Origin: Rhizobium sp. Leaf306
Lineage (GTDB): Bacteria; Pseudomonadota; Alphaproteobacteria; Rhizobiales; Rhizobiaceae
Direction: 5' to 3'
NCBI RefSeq assembly: GCF_001423425.1
Contig: NZ_LMNX01000003.1
Span: 529,044-593,043 of the forward strand
DNA: 64,000 bases
The position numbers and the translations under genes were made by a program. How positions within the stretch are numbered: the first letter of the stretch is position 1; every line of letters starts with the position of its first letter. Of this stretch, positions 1 to 9,389 are shown piece after piece. Below the pieces are notes generated by a model. It saw only the letters and a list, made by a program, of their open reading frames with translations. It searched no databases and was not told the origin of the DNA.

Positions 1-918
1 ATGCAGCGTGCCCGTATGGCCGGGGGCAGACGGACTGAATTCGGGCAGCGGTTGCGGCAGCTTGTCTGCCCGCATGGTCGGGTGACGGGCAAAGCCGCCG
101 GAGGCGAGGATCAAACCGCCCGTGACGTGAATCTGCCGTTCGGTATCCTTTTGACGGAGTGTCACGCCTGTTACGCCGTGAGGCCCGGTCGTGAACGCCA
201 ATGCCTCGGTTTCGGTGAGGATGGTGACCCCGAGCTTTCGCGCGGCAAGCAGCATCCTGCCGATGAGAGCATTGCCCATCACCAGCCGCGTTCCGCGGCC
301 ATGGCGGATCTTGTCCAGGTAGTAATGTCCGATCAGTCGAGCCGAGTAAGCGGTCGACTTCGCCGATTTGCCGATTCTCATCAGATGGGCGATGTCGTCA
401 CGGTCCACCATGAGGCCGCCGAGAATAGTAAATTCCGGGATGGGCGGACGGATGAGATGCAGGTCTTTCCCGAGCGCCGATGCATCGAACGGCAAAGGTT
501 CGAGAGCCCGCCCGAAGGACGTGGCGCCCTCGAGCTCGTAAAGATAGTCGGGGTGAAACGGGCGCGCACGGAATTTGACGTCCGTTTTGTCTTCCAGCGC
601 ATCGACCACACCTGTCCCGGCTGCAACAAACGCATCGCGCACGGATTTGGAGCTGTGGTTGCCGACAGCGCGATCGAGAAAGCCTGAAACCTTATCGCGG
701 CTGTCGTCGGCACCCATTGCCTGCGCGTGACGGGTAAGCGGGATCCACGTGGTCGCGGCGGAATAGGAGGTCGTGCCGCCGAGATATTTGGTGCGCTCGA
801 CCAAAAGGACACGTGCGCCTTCCATTGCGGCAAAGATGGCGGCAGACATGCCTCCTGCGCCAGCTCCCAGTACGACGACATCGTAATCCGGCCCGACCTC
901 CGTCAATGCATGTTGCAT
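1..918 (-). CDS. FAD-dependent dehydrogenase, 3-ketosteroid dehydrogenase/fumarate reductase flavoprotein type (partial, 3' end missing)
   Basis: The first 306 residues are present; the frame stays open to the left edge, so the C-terminal half is missing. The N-terminus has an FAD-binding Rossmann motif (GAGAGGMSAA, about residues 17-26), an acidic end of strand 2 (VERTKYLGGTTS) and the GG-T-S flavin loop typical of the family. The start at 918 is preceded by GGGAGGA. These enzymes insert a double bond next to a carbonyl or reduce enoate groups. It is clearly related to the enzyme at 3040-4782: both share an RG..LV.GNAL segment near residue 215. It is divergent from the oxidoreductase gene at 1058 across a 139-bp gap. 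The substrate cannot be named from sequence. Confidence 0.85.
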   Translation of the reverse strand, partial: MQHALTEVGPDYDVVVLGAGAGGMSAAIFAAMEGARVLLVERTKYLGGTTSYSAATTWIPLTRHAQAMGADDSRDKVSGFLDRAVGNHSSKSVRDAFVAAGTGVVDALEDKTDVKFRARPFHPDYLYELEGATSFGRALEPLPFDASALGKDLHLIRPPIPEFTILGGLMVDRDDIAHLMRIGKSAKSTAYSARLIGHYYLDKIRHGRGTRLVMGNALIGRMLLAARKLGVTILTETEALAFTTGPHGVTGVTLRQKDTERQIHVTGGLILASGGFARHPTMRADKLPQPLPEFSPSAPGHTGTLH

Positions 919-977
919 GTGGCAATCCTCCCAAAAGACGAGACAGACCAATCTTCTATGGCCACCATCACAAATAA

Positions 978-1010
978 TGGAATGACATTCAAGAATAAAA
1001 ACCAGTTCCA
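978..1010. promoter_or_regulatory. Candidate operator in the divergent promoter region
   Basis: The gap between the divergent genes at 918 and 1058 holds a perfect 11-bp palindrome, GAATGACATTC (980-990), and a wider inverted pair TGGAA (978-982) and TTCCA (1006-1010). The area is AT-rich compared with the genes. The IclR-type regulator two genes downstream is the obvious candidate to bind here, but this is inference. Confidence 0.3.
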
Positions 1011-1057
1011 TTTTCGTTATTCGTCTGATACCTCACATTCGATCGGGGAGGATTTGG

Positions 1058-2155
1058 ATGGGACGTGTAATCGACATTGCGGTAATTGGTGCCGGTGCCA
1101 TCGGCCGTACGCATATCGATACGCTGGCCGGAATGCCCCGTTTTCGCCTGACCTCGATCGTCGACCCGATGCCGGCGGGAGCTGTTCTCGCCGCCTCGCT
1201 CGGCATTCCCTGTCTTCTTTCCGCAGAGGCGTTGATCGATTCGGGTCTCGCTCGCGCGGCGATCGTTGCTACGCCGAACGAGACGCATCTCCCCGTATCC
1301 GAAGCTTTGTTGCGGGCCGGTATTCCTGTGCTTCTGGAAAAGCCGGTCGCCGAAAGCCTGGCTTCGGCGCTGAGGCTGATCGCGATTGCCGACGAGACCG
1401 GTCTGCCGCTTCTGATTGGCCATCACCGCCGCCATAACCCGATCATCCGCGCAGCCCATGCGGCGGTCCATGCCGGCCGGATTGGCGATCTGGTGATGGC
1501 GACCGTGACCTGTTCGCTGGCCAAGCCGGCCGGATACTTCGAGGCCGCGTGGCGCAGAACTCCGGGAGCCGGCGGGCCACTGCTGATCAACATGGTCCAT
1601 GAAATCGATCTGCTGCGGCATTTCTTCGGCGAGATTGCGCACGTCCAGGCGATCGCCAGCCATGCGCGCCGCGGGTTCGCCGTCGAGGATACGGCGGCGG
1701 TCAATCTCTCCTTCGTCAATGGCGGGATCGCGACCCTGTGCATATCCGATGCAGCGGTCGGCCCCTGGGCCTGGGACCTGACAGCGGCGGAAAATCCGGC
1801 ACGCTTTCCGGCTCATCCGGTAACCGCCCATCATTATGCCGGCAGCAAAGCTGGCCTCTCGCTGCCCGATCTGACGCTCTGGGAACCGAAGGGCGAGCCG
1901 GACTGGACTGAGAAGTTGCGGCCGACCGTACTCGATGCCATCCAGGCCGACCCCTACGAGCGGCAGCTTTCCCATTTTGCCGATCTGATCGATGGGTCAG
2001 GCACGCCGATCGTGTCAGTACGGGACGCGACGGCCAACCTGATCGTGCTCGATGCGATCCGCGCGGCAGCCGATACCGGACAGTCCGTCACAGTTGACCT
2101 TTCATCGCTCGAAAGCCTTAGTGGAACCGTGTTCAACAACGGAATGGGTCCATGA
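1058..2155 (+). CDS. Gfo/Idh/MocA-family NAD(P)-dependent oxidoreductase
   Basis: This 365-residue protein has an N-terminal Rossmann fold (IAVIGAGAIGRTHIDT, about residues 7-22), the family's EKPVAES motif near residue 97 and a GHHRRHNP segment near residue 125. The C-terminal domain would bind the substrate, usually a sugar, inositol or cyclic polyol. The start is preceded by GGGGAGGA. The stop overlaps the IclR gene by ATGA, so the two are probably translated together. Family members oxidise or reduce a carbonyl/alcohol with NAD(P). Substrate unknown; the flavoprotein and NIPSNAP neighbours suggest a catabolic pathway. Confidence 0.9.
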   Translation: MGRVIDIAVIGAGAIGRTHIDTLAGMPRFRLTSIVDPMPAGAVLAASLGIPCLLSAEALIDSGLARAAIVATPNETHLPVSEALLRAGIPVLLEKPVAESLASALRLIAIADETGLPLLIGHHRRHNPIIRAAHAAVHAGRIGDLVMATVTCSLAKPAGYFEAAWRRTPGAGGPLLINMVHEIDLLRHFFGEIAHVQAIASHARRGFAVEDTAAVNLSFVNGGIATLCISDAAVGPWAWDLTAAENPARFPAHPVTAHHYAGSKAGLSLPDLTLWEPKGEPDWTEKLRPTVLDAIQADPYERQLSHFADLIDGSGTPIVSVRDATANLIVLDAIRAAADTGQSVTVDLSSLESLSGTVFNNGMGP

Positions 2156-2988
2156 GCAGCGTTCTCGGAAAATCCCTTGCCATCATCGAACTGCTGGTCA
2201 ATCACCCCGCAGGTCTCACGGTCTCGGCGATCGCCGGCGAAATCGACCAGCCGGCAAGCGGCGTCCACCGGACTTTGCAGGAGCTCGCGCGGCTCGGTTA
2301 CGTGCGCCAGGCGCAGGCGCAGGGCGATTATGCTTTGACGATCAAGCTGCCGGCCATGGGCGTCGGGTTTCTCGGCCGTGCCGGCATTACGGATGTGGCG
2401 CAGCCGGTGCTCGACGAACTGGCGGCGCATTCCGGCGAGTTGATCCGGCTTTCCGTCATCGATGGCGACCGTCTGACCTGGGTGGCGGTGGCGCAGGGGG
2501 CAACACGTGGCCTCCGTTACGATCCGGGCCAGGAACAGGGCGTTGTCGTGCATCTGGCGAGTTCCGCCGGCGGTAAGGCGTGGCTTTCGTCGATGAGTGA
2601 TGAAGAGGCGCTGTCGCTTGTCTCCGGCCAAGGGCTTTTGCGACAGGCGGAAGGCACGGGACCGAACGCCCCGCGCAGCCTTACGCTGCTGTTGGAACAA
2701 CTGGCTGAGGCCCGCGCCCTCGGTTACGCGACGGCGGTGGATAGCTATATCGCCGGCATGGCCGCGATGGCCGTTCCGGTCCGATATCACGGCCATGGTC
2801 AGGTGCTCGGATGTCTCTCGATCGCCGGCCCGGCCGTGCGGATGACCGCGGAGCGGATGGCGGTGCTCGCACCTCGTCTTCAGGCCGCGGCCATCGAACT
2901 CGGCGAGGCAGCCTCGGGATCTCAATATTTTCAGGCAGTCGTGAAGGCGGTTGAGCCGGCCAGCGGAATGGAACGAAAGACCGCGTAG
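2152..2988 (+). CDS. IclR-family transcriptional regulator
   Basis: The protein has 278 residues: an N-terminal winged helix-turn-helix (about residues 4-60, with the typical GLTVSAIAGEIDQPASGVHR helix pair) and a C-terminal IclR effector domain (about 75-255). The start overlaps the stop of the upstream oxidoreductase (ATGA). IclR proteins usually control the catabolic genes beside them, so the likely targets are the genes from 918 to 5390, perhaps through the palindrome at 980-990. Ligand unknown. Confidence 0.9.
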   Translation: MSSVLGKSLAIIELLVNHPAGLTVSAIAGEIDQPASGVHRTLQELARLGYVRQAQAQGDYALTIKLPAMGVGFLGRAGITDVAQPVLDELAAHSGELIRLSVIDGDRLTWVAVAQGATRGLRYDPGQEQGVVVHLASSAGGKAWLSSMSDEEALSLVSGQGLLRQAEGTGPNAPRSLTLLLEQLAEARALGYATAVDSYIAGMAAMAVPVRYHGHGQVLGCLSIAGPAVRMTAERMAVLAPRLQAAAIELGEAASGSQYFQAVVKAVEPASGMERKTA

Positions 2989-3039
2989 CAACGCGCCGTT
3001 CCACTGTCTTGTCCGGGCATGCACGTAAGGCGGAGATGG

Positions 3040-4782
3040 ATGGAACGGCAATCTGTGAACACCATGACCTGTGATGTTCTCGTCATCGGTTCCGGCGCTG
3101 CCGGGCTCGCGGCGGCGGTGACGGCAGCGCACTACGGCCGCAAGGTCATCGTCGCTGAAAAGGCTTCTGTTTTCGGCGGTACATCGGCTTGGTCGGGCGG
3201 CTGGCTCTGGATACCCCGCAATCCCCTCGCGCGCGCCGCCGGAATAGACGAACCACCGGACGGACCTCGCGAATACCTGCGCAGCGAACTCGGCAACCGT
3301 TACGGTGATCCGCGCGTCGCGGCCTTCCTGGACAAGGGTCCGGAAATGGTTTCCTTCTTTCACGATCATACCGAGGTCCGCTGGGTCGACGGCAATCGCG
3401 TGCCGGATTTCCACGACACGCCCGGTGCGTTGAAGGGCGGCCGGTCGGTGACGGCGGCCCCGTATGACGGGCGGCGTCTCGGTCCATGGATCGACAAGCT
3501 TCGCCCGCCGCTCGACGTCGCCAGCCTCTGGGGCATGGGGCTCGCAAGCGGTGCCGACATCGGACATTTCTTCAAGGCCACCCGCAAGCCCCGTTCTGGG
3601 CTTTACGCCGCGGGCCGGCTCGTCAGGCATTTCCGCGATCTTGCCTTGCACCGCCGCGGCATGCATCTTGTGAACGGCAATGCTCTTGTTGCACGCCTGC
3701 TGCGCTCGGCGCTCGATCTCGGCGTGTCGATGCTGGAACAGGCGCCGGCGAAAGAGCTGTTGCGGAATGGCGGTCGGGTCGTCGGCGCGCGGCTCGGCAC
3801 TGAGGGTGGCGATACGATCGTTTGTGCGGCGCGCGGCGTCGTGCTGGCGACCGGTGGTTTTCCGCATGACCGCGACCGCCTGACCGCGCTTGCCGGATCG
3901 GCCGGCGGCGGTGAGGGGCATTTTTCGGCAGCACCCCGCAGCAACACGGGCGACGGATTGCGGCTGGGGGAAACCGTCGGCGCCACCGTTTCCGCAGATC
4001 TCGCATCGGCCATGGCGTTGGCACCGGTGTCGCTGGTGACACGGCCGGATGGCAGCGTGGCCCATTTCCCGCATCTGATCGAACGCGCCAAACCCGGCAT
4101 CATCGCGGTCACCGCGTCGGGCAGACGGTTCGTCAACGAGGCGAACAGTTATCACGACTTTACCAAGGCGCTGCTCGATGCGACACCGCAGGCAAGCCCG
4201 CCTGTTGCCTGGCTGATTGCCGATCACAAGGGACAACGCCGCTGGGGCCTTGGATGGGCAAAGCCGTTTCCCTTTCCTCCCGGCCCGGCGATCCGTTCCG
4301 GTTACCTCAAGAGAGGTCGAACGCTGGCCGAGCTTGCCGCGGTCTGCGGCATTCCCGAAGGGGCACTCAATGACACGGTCGCGACTTTCAATCGACATGC
4401 CGAGCGCGGCGAAGACCCCGAATTCGGGCGCGGCCGATCCGCCTACAACCGGCTCCAGGGCGATGCCGACCACGCGCCCAATCCATCGCTTGCACCGCTT
4501 GCCCATGGGCCGTTTTACGCGGTGAAGATCGTGCCCGGATCGCTCGGAAGCTTCGCCGGTCTGCGCACCGATGCGCAAGCACGGGTTCTGGACGCGGGCG
4601 GCGAAGCGATCCCCGGGTTGTTTGCCGTCGGCAACGACATGTCGTCGATCATGGGCGGCAATTACCCGTCCGGCGGCATCACGCTCGGTCCGGGCATGAC
4701 CTTCGGATACATCGCCGGTCGCGTTCTGTCCGGCCAGTCCGTTACGGTATCCGACACAATTTCACAGGAGGAAATGGAATGA
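3040..4782 (+). CDS. FAD-dependent oxidoreductase, 3-ketosteroid dehydrogenase/fumarate reductase flavoprotein type
   Basis: This 580-residue flavoprotein opens with CDVLVIGSGAAGLAAAV (FAD Rossmann) followed by an FGGTSAWSGGWLWIP flavin loop. The C-terminus holds the second FAD-contact region (GLFAVGNDMSS...GGNYPSGGITLGPGMTFG), as in KstD and fumarate reductase A homologues. I chose the ATG at 3040 because AAGGCGGAG lies just upstream; ATGs at 3019 and 3064 lack a good ribosome site. The stop overlaps the NIPSNAP gene (ATGA). It is a paralogue of the enzyme cut at the left edge. A catabolic role in desaturating or reducing a cyclic ketone is possible but unproven. Confidence 0.9.
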   Translation: MERQSVNTMTCDVLVIGSGAAGLAAAVTAAHYGRKVIVAEKASVFGGTSAWSGGWLWIPRNPLARAAGIDEPPDGPREYLRSELGNRYGDPRVAAFLDKGPEMVSFFHDHTEVRWVDGNRVPDFHDTPGALKGGRSVTAAPYDGRRLGPWIDKLRPPLDVASLWGMGLASGADIGHFFKATRKPRSGLYAAGRLVRHFRDLALHRRGMHLVNGNALVARLLRSALDLGVSMLEQAPAKELLRNGGRVVGARLGTEGGDTIVCAARGVVLATGGFPHDRDRLTALAGSAGGGEGHFSAAPRSNTGDGLRLGETVGATVSADLASAMALAPVSLVTRPDGSVAHFPHLIERAKPGIIAVTASGRRFVNEANSYHDFTKALLDATPQASPPVAWLIADHKGQRRWGLGWAKPFPFPPGPAIRSGYLKRGRTLAELAAVCGIPEGALNDTVATFNRHAERGEDPEFGRGRSAYNRLQGDADHAPNPSLAPLAHGPFYAVKIVPGSLGSFAGLRTDAQARVLDAGGEAIPGLFAVGNDMSSIMGGNYPSGGITLGPGMTFGYIAGRVLSGQSVTVSDTISQEEME

Positions 4783-5390
4783 GCCTTTATGAACTCGCGA
4801 CGCTCGACACGGTGATCTTTGGCGCCGGCAAGGCAACGCCGGGGATCGAAGCCTGGGTGGCCGCAGGCGAGGGGCGCCTTTGCGGAGCCTGGGGCACCGA
4901 TATCGGCTCGCTGAACCGTATCTTCCTGCTGCGCGCCTTCGACAGTCTCGATAGTCTCTACGGCGAGCGCGAGCGGGCGCTGCGCAGCGACAACCCCTTC
5001 GGTTGCGTCGAGCAGCTGGTTTCGCTCAACATGGAAAGCTACCGCGCGCTGGAATTCCTGGCTCCCGTCGAGGCGGGCACGTTTGGCCCGGTCTATGAAT
5101 TCCGCACCTATCACACCCGGATCAACGGCATCACGCCGACCGCGGAAAAATGGGCCGATGCGGTGCCCGCGCGCGAGGCCTATTCGAAGCTCACCGTTGC
5201 CATGTACGGGCTCGACGGCAGACCACGGCTCACCCAGATCTGGCCCTATGCCAGCCTTGCCGCCCGCACAGAGGCACGCGGGAAATCGGTCACCGACGGA
5301 AAATGGCCACCGAAGGGCGGGCCGGACTGGCTGACACCTGAAATGACCAGCCAGATCGCCATGCCGCTGCCCTTCTCGCCGCTGAAGTGA
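4779..5390 (+). CDS. NIPSNAP-family protein
   Basis: This 203-residue protein appears to be two tandem NIPSNAP (ferredoxin-like alpha/beta-barrel) repeats; the second begins at about residue 107 with VYEFRTYHTR, a typical NIPSNAP opening. The start is coupled by ATGA overlap to the flavoprotein and has AGGAGGAA nearby. Bacterial NIPSNAP proteins often sit in catabolic clusters with oxidoreductases and their chemistry is poorly known. The position here suggests it acts on, or binds, an intermediate of the same pathway. Confidence 0.85.
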   Translation: MSLYELATLDTVIFGAGKATPGIEAWVAAGEGRLCGAWGTDIGSLNRIFLLRAFDSLDSLYGERERALRSDNPFGCVEQLVSLNMESYRALEFLAPVEAGTFGPVYEFRTYHTRINGITPTAEKWADAVPAREAYSKLTVAMYGLDGRPRLTQIWPYASLAARTEARGKSVTDGKWPPKGGPDWLTPEMTSQIAMPLPFSPLK

Positions 5391-5404
5391 AGGCGTCGAT
5401 CGGG

Positions 5405-5427
5405 CAGGCCGTCGTCGCGACGGCCTG
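5405..5427 (+). terminator. Hairpin after the NIPSNAP gene
   Basis: A 10-bp stem (CAGGCCGTCG and its complement) with a TCG loop starts 15 nt after the stop at 5390. No T-run follows, so it may be a Rho-assisted end or an mRNA-stabilising structure rather than a classical intrinsic terminator. Confidence 0.45.
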
Positions 5428-5530
5428 GTATGATACGTCTGGACGTCATCCTACGGCTCTCCGTGTCCGGCGAGCGTTGCTTTTCTCCGTGAAGGCGGAC
5501 CGGCATCAGTCCTATAGATTGGCCGTATAA

Positions 5531-6760
<1,230 letters not shown>

Positions 6761-6957
6761 GCTCCGTCGGAAAGAGTTGTAGGCCGAAGCTGCGGAGCGG
6801 CCGCCATACACGCCGATCGCGATCATTGCTCATCGCAAACGTGATAATATGTTGTATTCGTCGACATGCGTCATACACTTGGCAGGATGGTTGGGCGTTC
6901 CTGATCGTCGGCATCCGCAATATCGGTTGTGTGTCCCACTGAATATTTTATGTTGAA

Positions 6958-7734
6958 GTGACAGCAGACGAGAACGATCGATTGGTAGATACGCACGACA
7001 GTCCTTTCACCACTCAGAAATCGGTACATCGGCGGAAAGCGTGCAGCGCTTGTGCCAACTGCGATGTGCGCACAATGGCTGTTTGTGCTGCGTTGGCTGA
7101 CGAGGAACTTTCCGAACTCGACAAGATCATGACCTCTCGGCATCTTGCTCCCAACGAGATGCTTGTGAGTGAAGGCGACCCTTTGCATCGGACCTACAGC
7201 CTTACTGCAGGCATGTTGCGACTATCGATCGCGCTCCCCGATGGACGCCGCCAGATCACCGGCTTTCTGCTGCCGGGCGACTATCTTGGCCTGGCGGATG
7301 AGGACGTCCATTCCTCCACGGCGGAAGCGATTGGTTCAGTCCAGCTCTGTTCGTTCTCGACGCGCGAAATGCATGCGCTGATGGAACGCTACCCCAAGCT
7401 GAAGGACCGGCTGCATTCCTTTACCCGCTCGGCGCTTCGCCAGGCCCGTGATAATCAGATGATCCTCGGGCGCCTGGCGCCGGTCGAAAAGCTTGCGAGC
7501 TTTCTTCTGGCGCTGTCTGCAAGGGCTGCGGAGCATAAGCTGTCCGCCAATCCTCTGTCCCTGCCAATGTCGCGGACCGACATAGCGGACTATCTTGGGC
7601 TGACGATCGAAACCGTCAGCCGCTCCTTCACCAAGCTGCGCAATACTGGCATGATCCGGCTACCCGATCCGCAAACCGTCGAACTGATCGACATGTCTGC
7701 GTTGGAGGCCGTTGCAGGCATCAACGTTCACTGA
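6958..7734 (+). CDS. fnrN: FNR-type oxygen-sensing Crp/Fnr regulator (FnrN/FnrL-like)
   Basis: This 258-residue protein starts at GTG; the ATG at 6950 is closed by a stop. The N-terminus has a cysteine cluster (C-x2-C-x2-C-x7-C in CSACANCDVRTMAVC) and an internal Cys (VQLCSFS), which together can hold an oxygen-labile 4Fe-4S cluster. A cyclic-nucleotide-type barrel follows, then a helix-turn-helix with TIETVSRSF, whose E..SR residues read TTGAT in FNR proteins. A perfect FNR box lies between the nearby cydDC and cydAB genes. Its 3' end overlaps the convergent cydC end by 7 nt. The symbol reflects similarity to FnrN and is not proven. Confidence 0.88.
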   Translation: MTADENDRLVDTHDSPFTTQKSVHRRKACSACANCDVRTMAVCAALADEELSELDKIMTSRHLAPNEMLVSEGDPLHRTYSLTAGMLRLSIALPDGRRQITGFLLPGDYLGLADEDVHSSTAEAIGSVQLCSFSTREMHALMERYPKLKDRLHSFTRSALRQARDNQMILGRLAPVEKLASFLLALSARAAEHKLSANPLSLPMSRTDIADYLGLTIETVSRSFTKLRNTGMIRLPDPQTVELIDMSALEAVAGINVH

Positions 7735-9389
7735 TCTTCGCGCAGACGTCCGTCCGTCAGATGGAGGATGCGGTCGACGATCCCGAACGGCAAGTGCGCA
7801 TGGCTGATGAGGAGGACGGTTCGTCCCACCGTCGCGTTCCTGAGATCACTGAAGAACGAGAGTTCGGTTTCCCTGTCGAGACCGCTGGTCGGCTCATCGA
7901 GAACGAGGATCTCCGCCTTGGACAGAAGTGTTCGGGCGAGGCAAAGCCGCCGTGCCTGTCCGACGGAGAGTGTATGACCGGCTTCTCCGACCGGCGTTTC
8001 CAGACCGGCAGGCAGACTGCGCACAAAGTCGGCGAGACGCGCCTTGCCGAGAGCGAACCAGCATTCGTCATCGCTCGCTCCGTTGCAGCCGATCCTCAGA
8101 TTGTCACCGATCGTGCCGATGAAGACCGGCGCGTTCTGTTCGAGAAGGGCGATTCTGGCGTGAAGATCGGACTGCGCGATGTCGCGGATATCCGTACCCG
8201 CAACGCGCACGGCTCCCGCGATGGGATCAGCGAGGCGCAGGAGAAGGACGGCGAGTGTGGATTTTCCGGCGCCGCTTTCCCCCATGATGGCGACGCTGCT
8301 TCCGGCGTTCACCGTCAGATCGAGGTTCCGTAGGACAGGCCGCCGCGGATCGTAGCCGAAGGTCAGGCCTTCGATTGAGATACTTCCCCCGGCGGGAAGG
8401 GCTGCCGGGTGGAGCGTATCGACGACAACAGGTGGTGTCTCCGCCAGTCTCCTCAGTCGCTCTGCCGCGGCGATCGCGCTGCCGAACTTTGCGACCTGAC
8501 GGGTGACGGCCGCCGTTGCCTCGAAGCTCCCGAGCGAGGCGAGAAGAAGGCCGACGAGAATAGGGCCGGTGATCAGGCCACGTTCCAGAGCCGTCAGCCC
8601 GGTCAGCAATGTGCCGACGACTGCAAGTCCTCCGAGGACGGCGATTGCTGCTGACGCCGATGCCGAGGCACGGGCGAGACGCAGCCTCGTCCTTGAAAGA
8701 TCTGCAGCGATTGCATCGGAGCGTGCCCGCATCCGATCGGCAGCACCGAATGCAATCAGATCGGCGTGGCCGTCGACCATGTCGAACGCCGCCACACGCA
8801 GTTCGGTCGAGAGGTCTATGATCCGGGCGCCCAGCCGGCGCGTTCCGCTTGAAAGCATTATCGGAACGACAAACAGCGCTGTCGCCATGACGACCGCGTA
8901 GAGGATGGCAGCTGCCGGCAGCATGACGGACAGGAAAACGGTCACTGCCGTTGCTGTGAGTACACCCGTCACGAGCGGACCGGCTGCGACGATGAACACA
9001 CTGTCGAGCGCATCCACGTCTGCCGTTAGCCGTGAAACCGCATCGCCCTTGCGGAGCGCCTGGCTGGCTTGATGCACGCCGGGACCGAGGCGTCTGAACA
9101 GCCATTCTCTGATGTCGGCCAGTAAACGAAGCGTCGTGTCGTGACCGACGAGCTTTTCACCGTAGCGCGACAGGATGCGCAGCATCGACAGTCCTCGGAC
9201 AGCAGCCGACGGACCGAAAAGATTGAAGCTCATGGCAGCGGTGGTCAGAAATGCCGCGGTCAGGAACCAGCCGGAAATGCCCAGGAGAGCTACGCCCGCG
9301 AGAAGTGTCGCAAGCGAAAGGCTAAGGGCAATGGCGAAGCCTGCCAGATGGGGCCGAAACAGCGGGTGGAAAGACAGGAGCGCTCTCAT
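7728..9389 (-). CDS. cydC: Heterodimeric thiol (cysteine/glutathione) ABC exporter, subunit CydC
   Basis: The 553-residue half-transporter has an N-terminal six-helix membrane domain (to about residue 310) and a C-terminal nucleotide-binding domain with Walker A GESGAGKST, signature LSVGQARRL and Walker B ILVLDEPTSGLD. CydDC exports reduced thiols to the periplasm and is needed to assemble cytochrome bd. The start overlaps the cydD stop (ATGA), giving a cydD-cydC operon on the minus strand. Confidence 0.93.
   Translation of the reverse strand: MRALLSFHPLFRPHLAGFAIALSLSLATLLAGVALLGISGWFLTAAFLTTAAMSFNLFGPSAAVRGLSMLRILSRYGEKLVGHDTTLRLLADIREWLFRRLGPGVHQASQALRKGDAVSRLTADVDALDSVFIVAAGPLVTGVLTATAVTVFLSVMLPAAAILYAVVMATALFVVPIMLSSGTRRLGARIIDLSTELRVAAFDMVDGHADLIAFGAADRMRARSDAIAADLSRTRLRLARASASASAAIAVLGGLAVVGTLLTGLTALERGLITGPILVGLLLASLGSFEATAAVTRQVAKFGSAIAAAERLRRLAETPPVVVDTLHPAALPAGGSISIEGLTFGYDPRRPVLRNLDLTVNAGSSVAIMGESGAGKSTLAVLLLRLADPIAGAVRVAGTDIRDIAQSDLHARIALLEQNAPVFIGTIGDNLRIGCNGASDDECWFALGKARLADFVRSLPAGLETPVGEAGHTLSVGQARRLCLARTLLSKAEILVLDEPTSGLDRETELSFFSDLRNATVGRTVLLISHAHLPFGIVDRILHLTDGRLREDQ

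Noticed and set aside
1..687. Plus-strand open frame of 228 codons at the left edge
   Set aside because: It is the mirror of the minus-strand flavoprotein gene (1-918), which has clear FAD motifs and a ribosome site. The plus-strand translation resembles no protein family.
1954..4578. Minus-strand open frame of 874 codons
   Set aside because: It lies opposite the IclR and flavoprotein genes and is rich in Arg, Gly and Pro, as expected from antisense of GC-rich codons.
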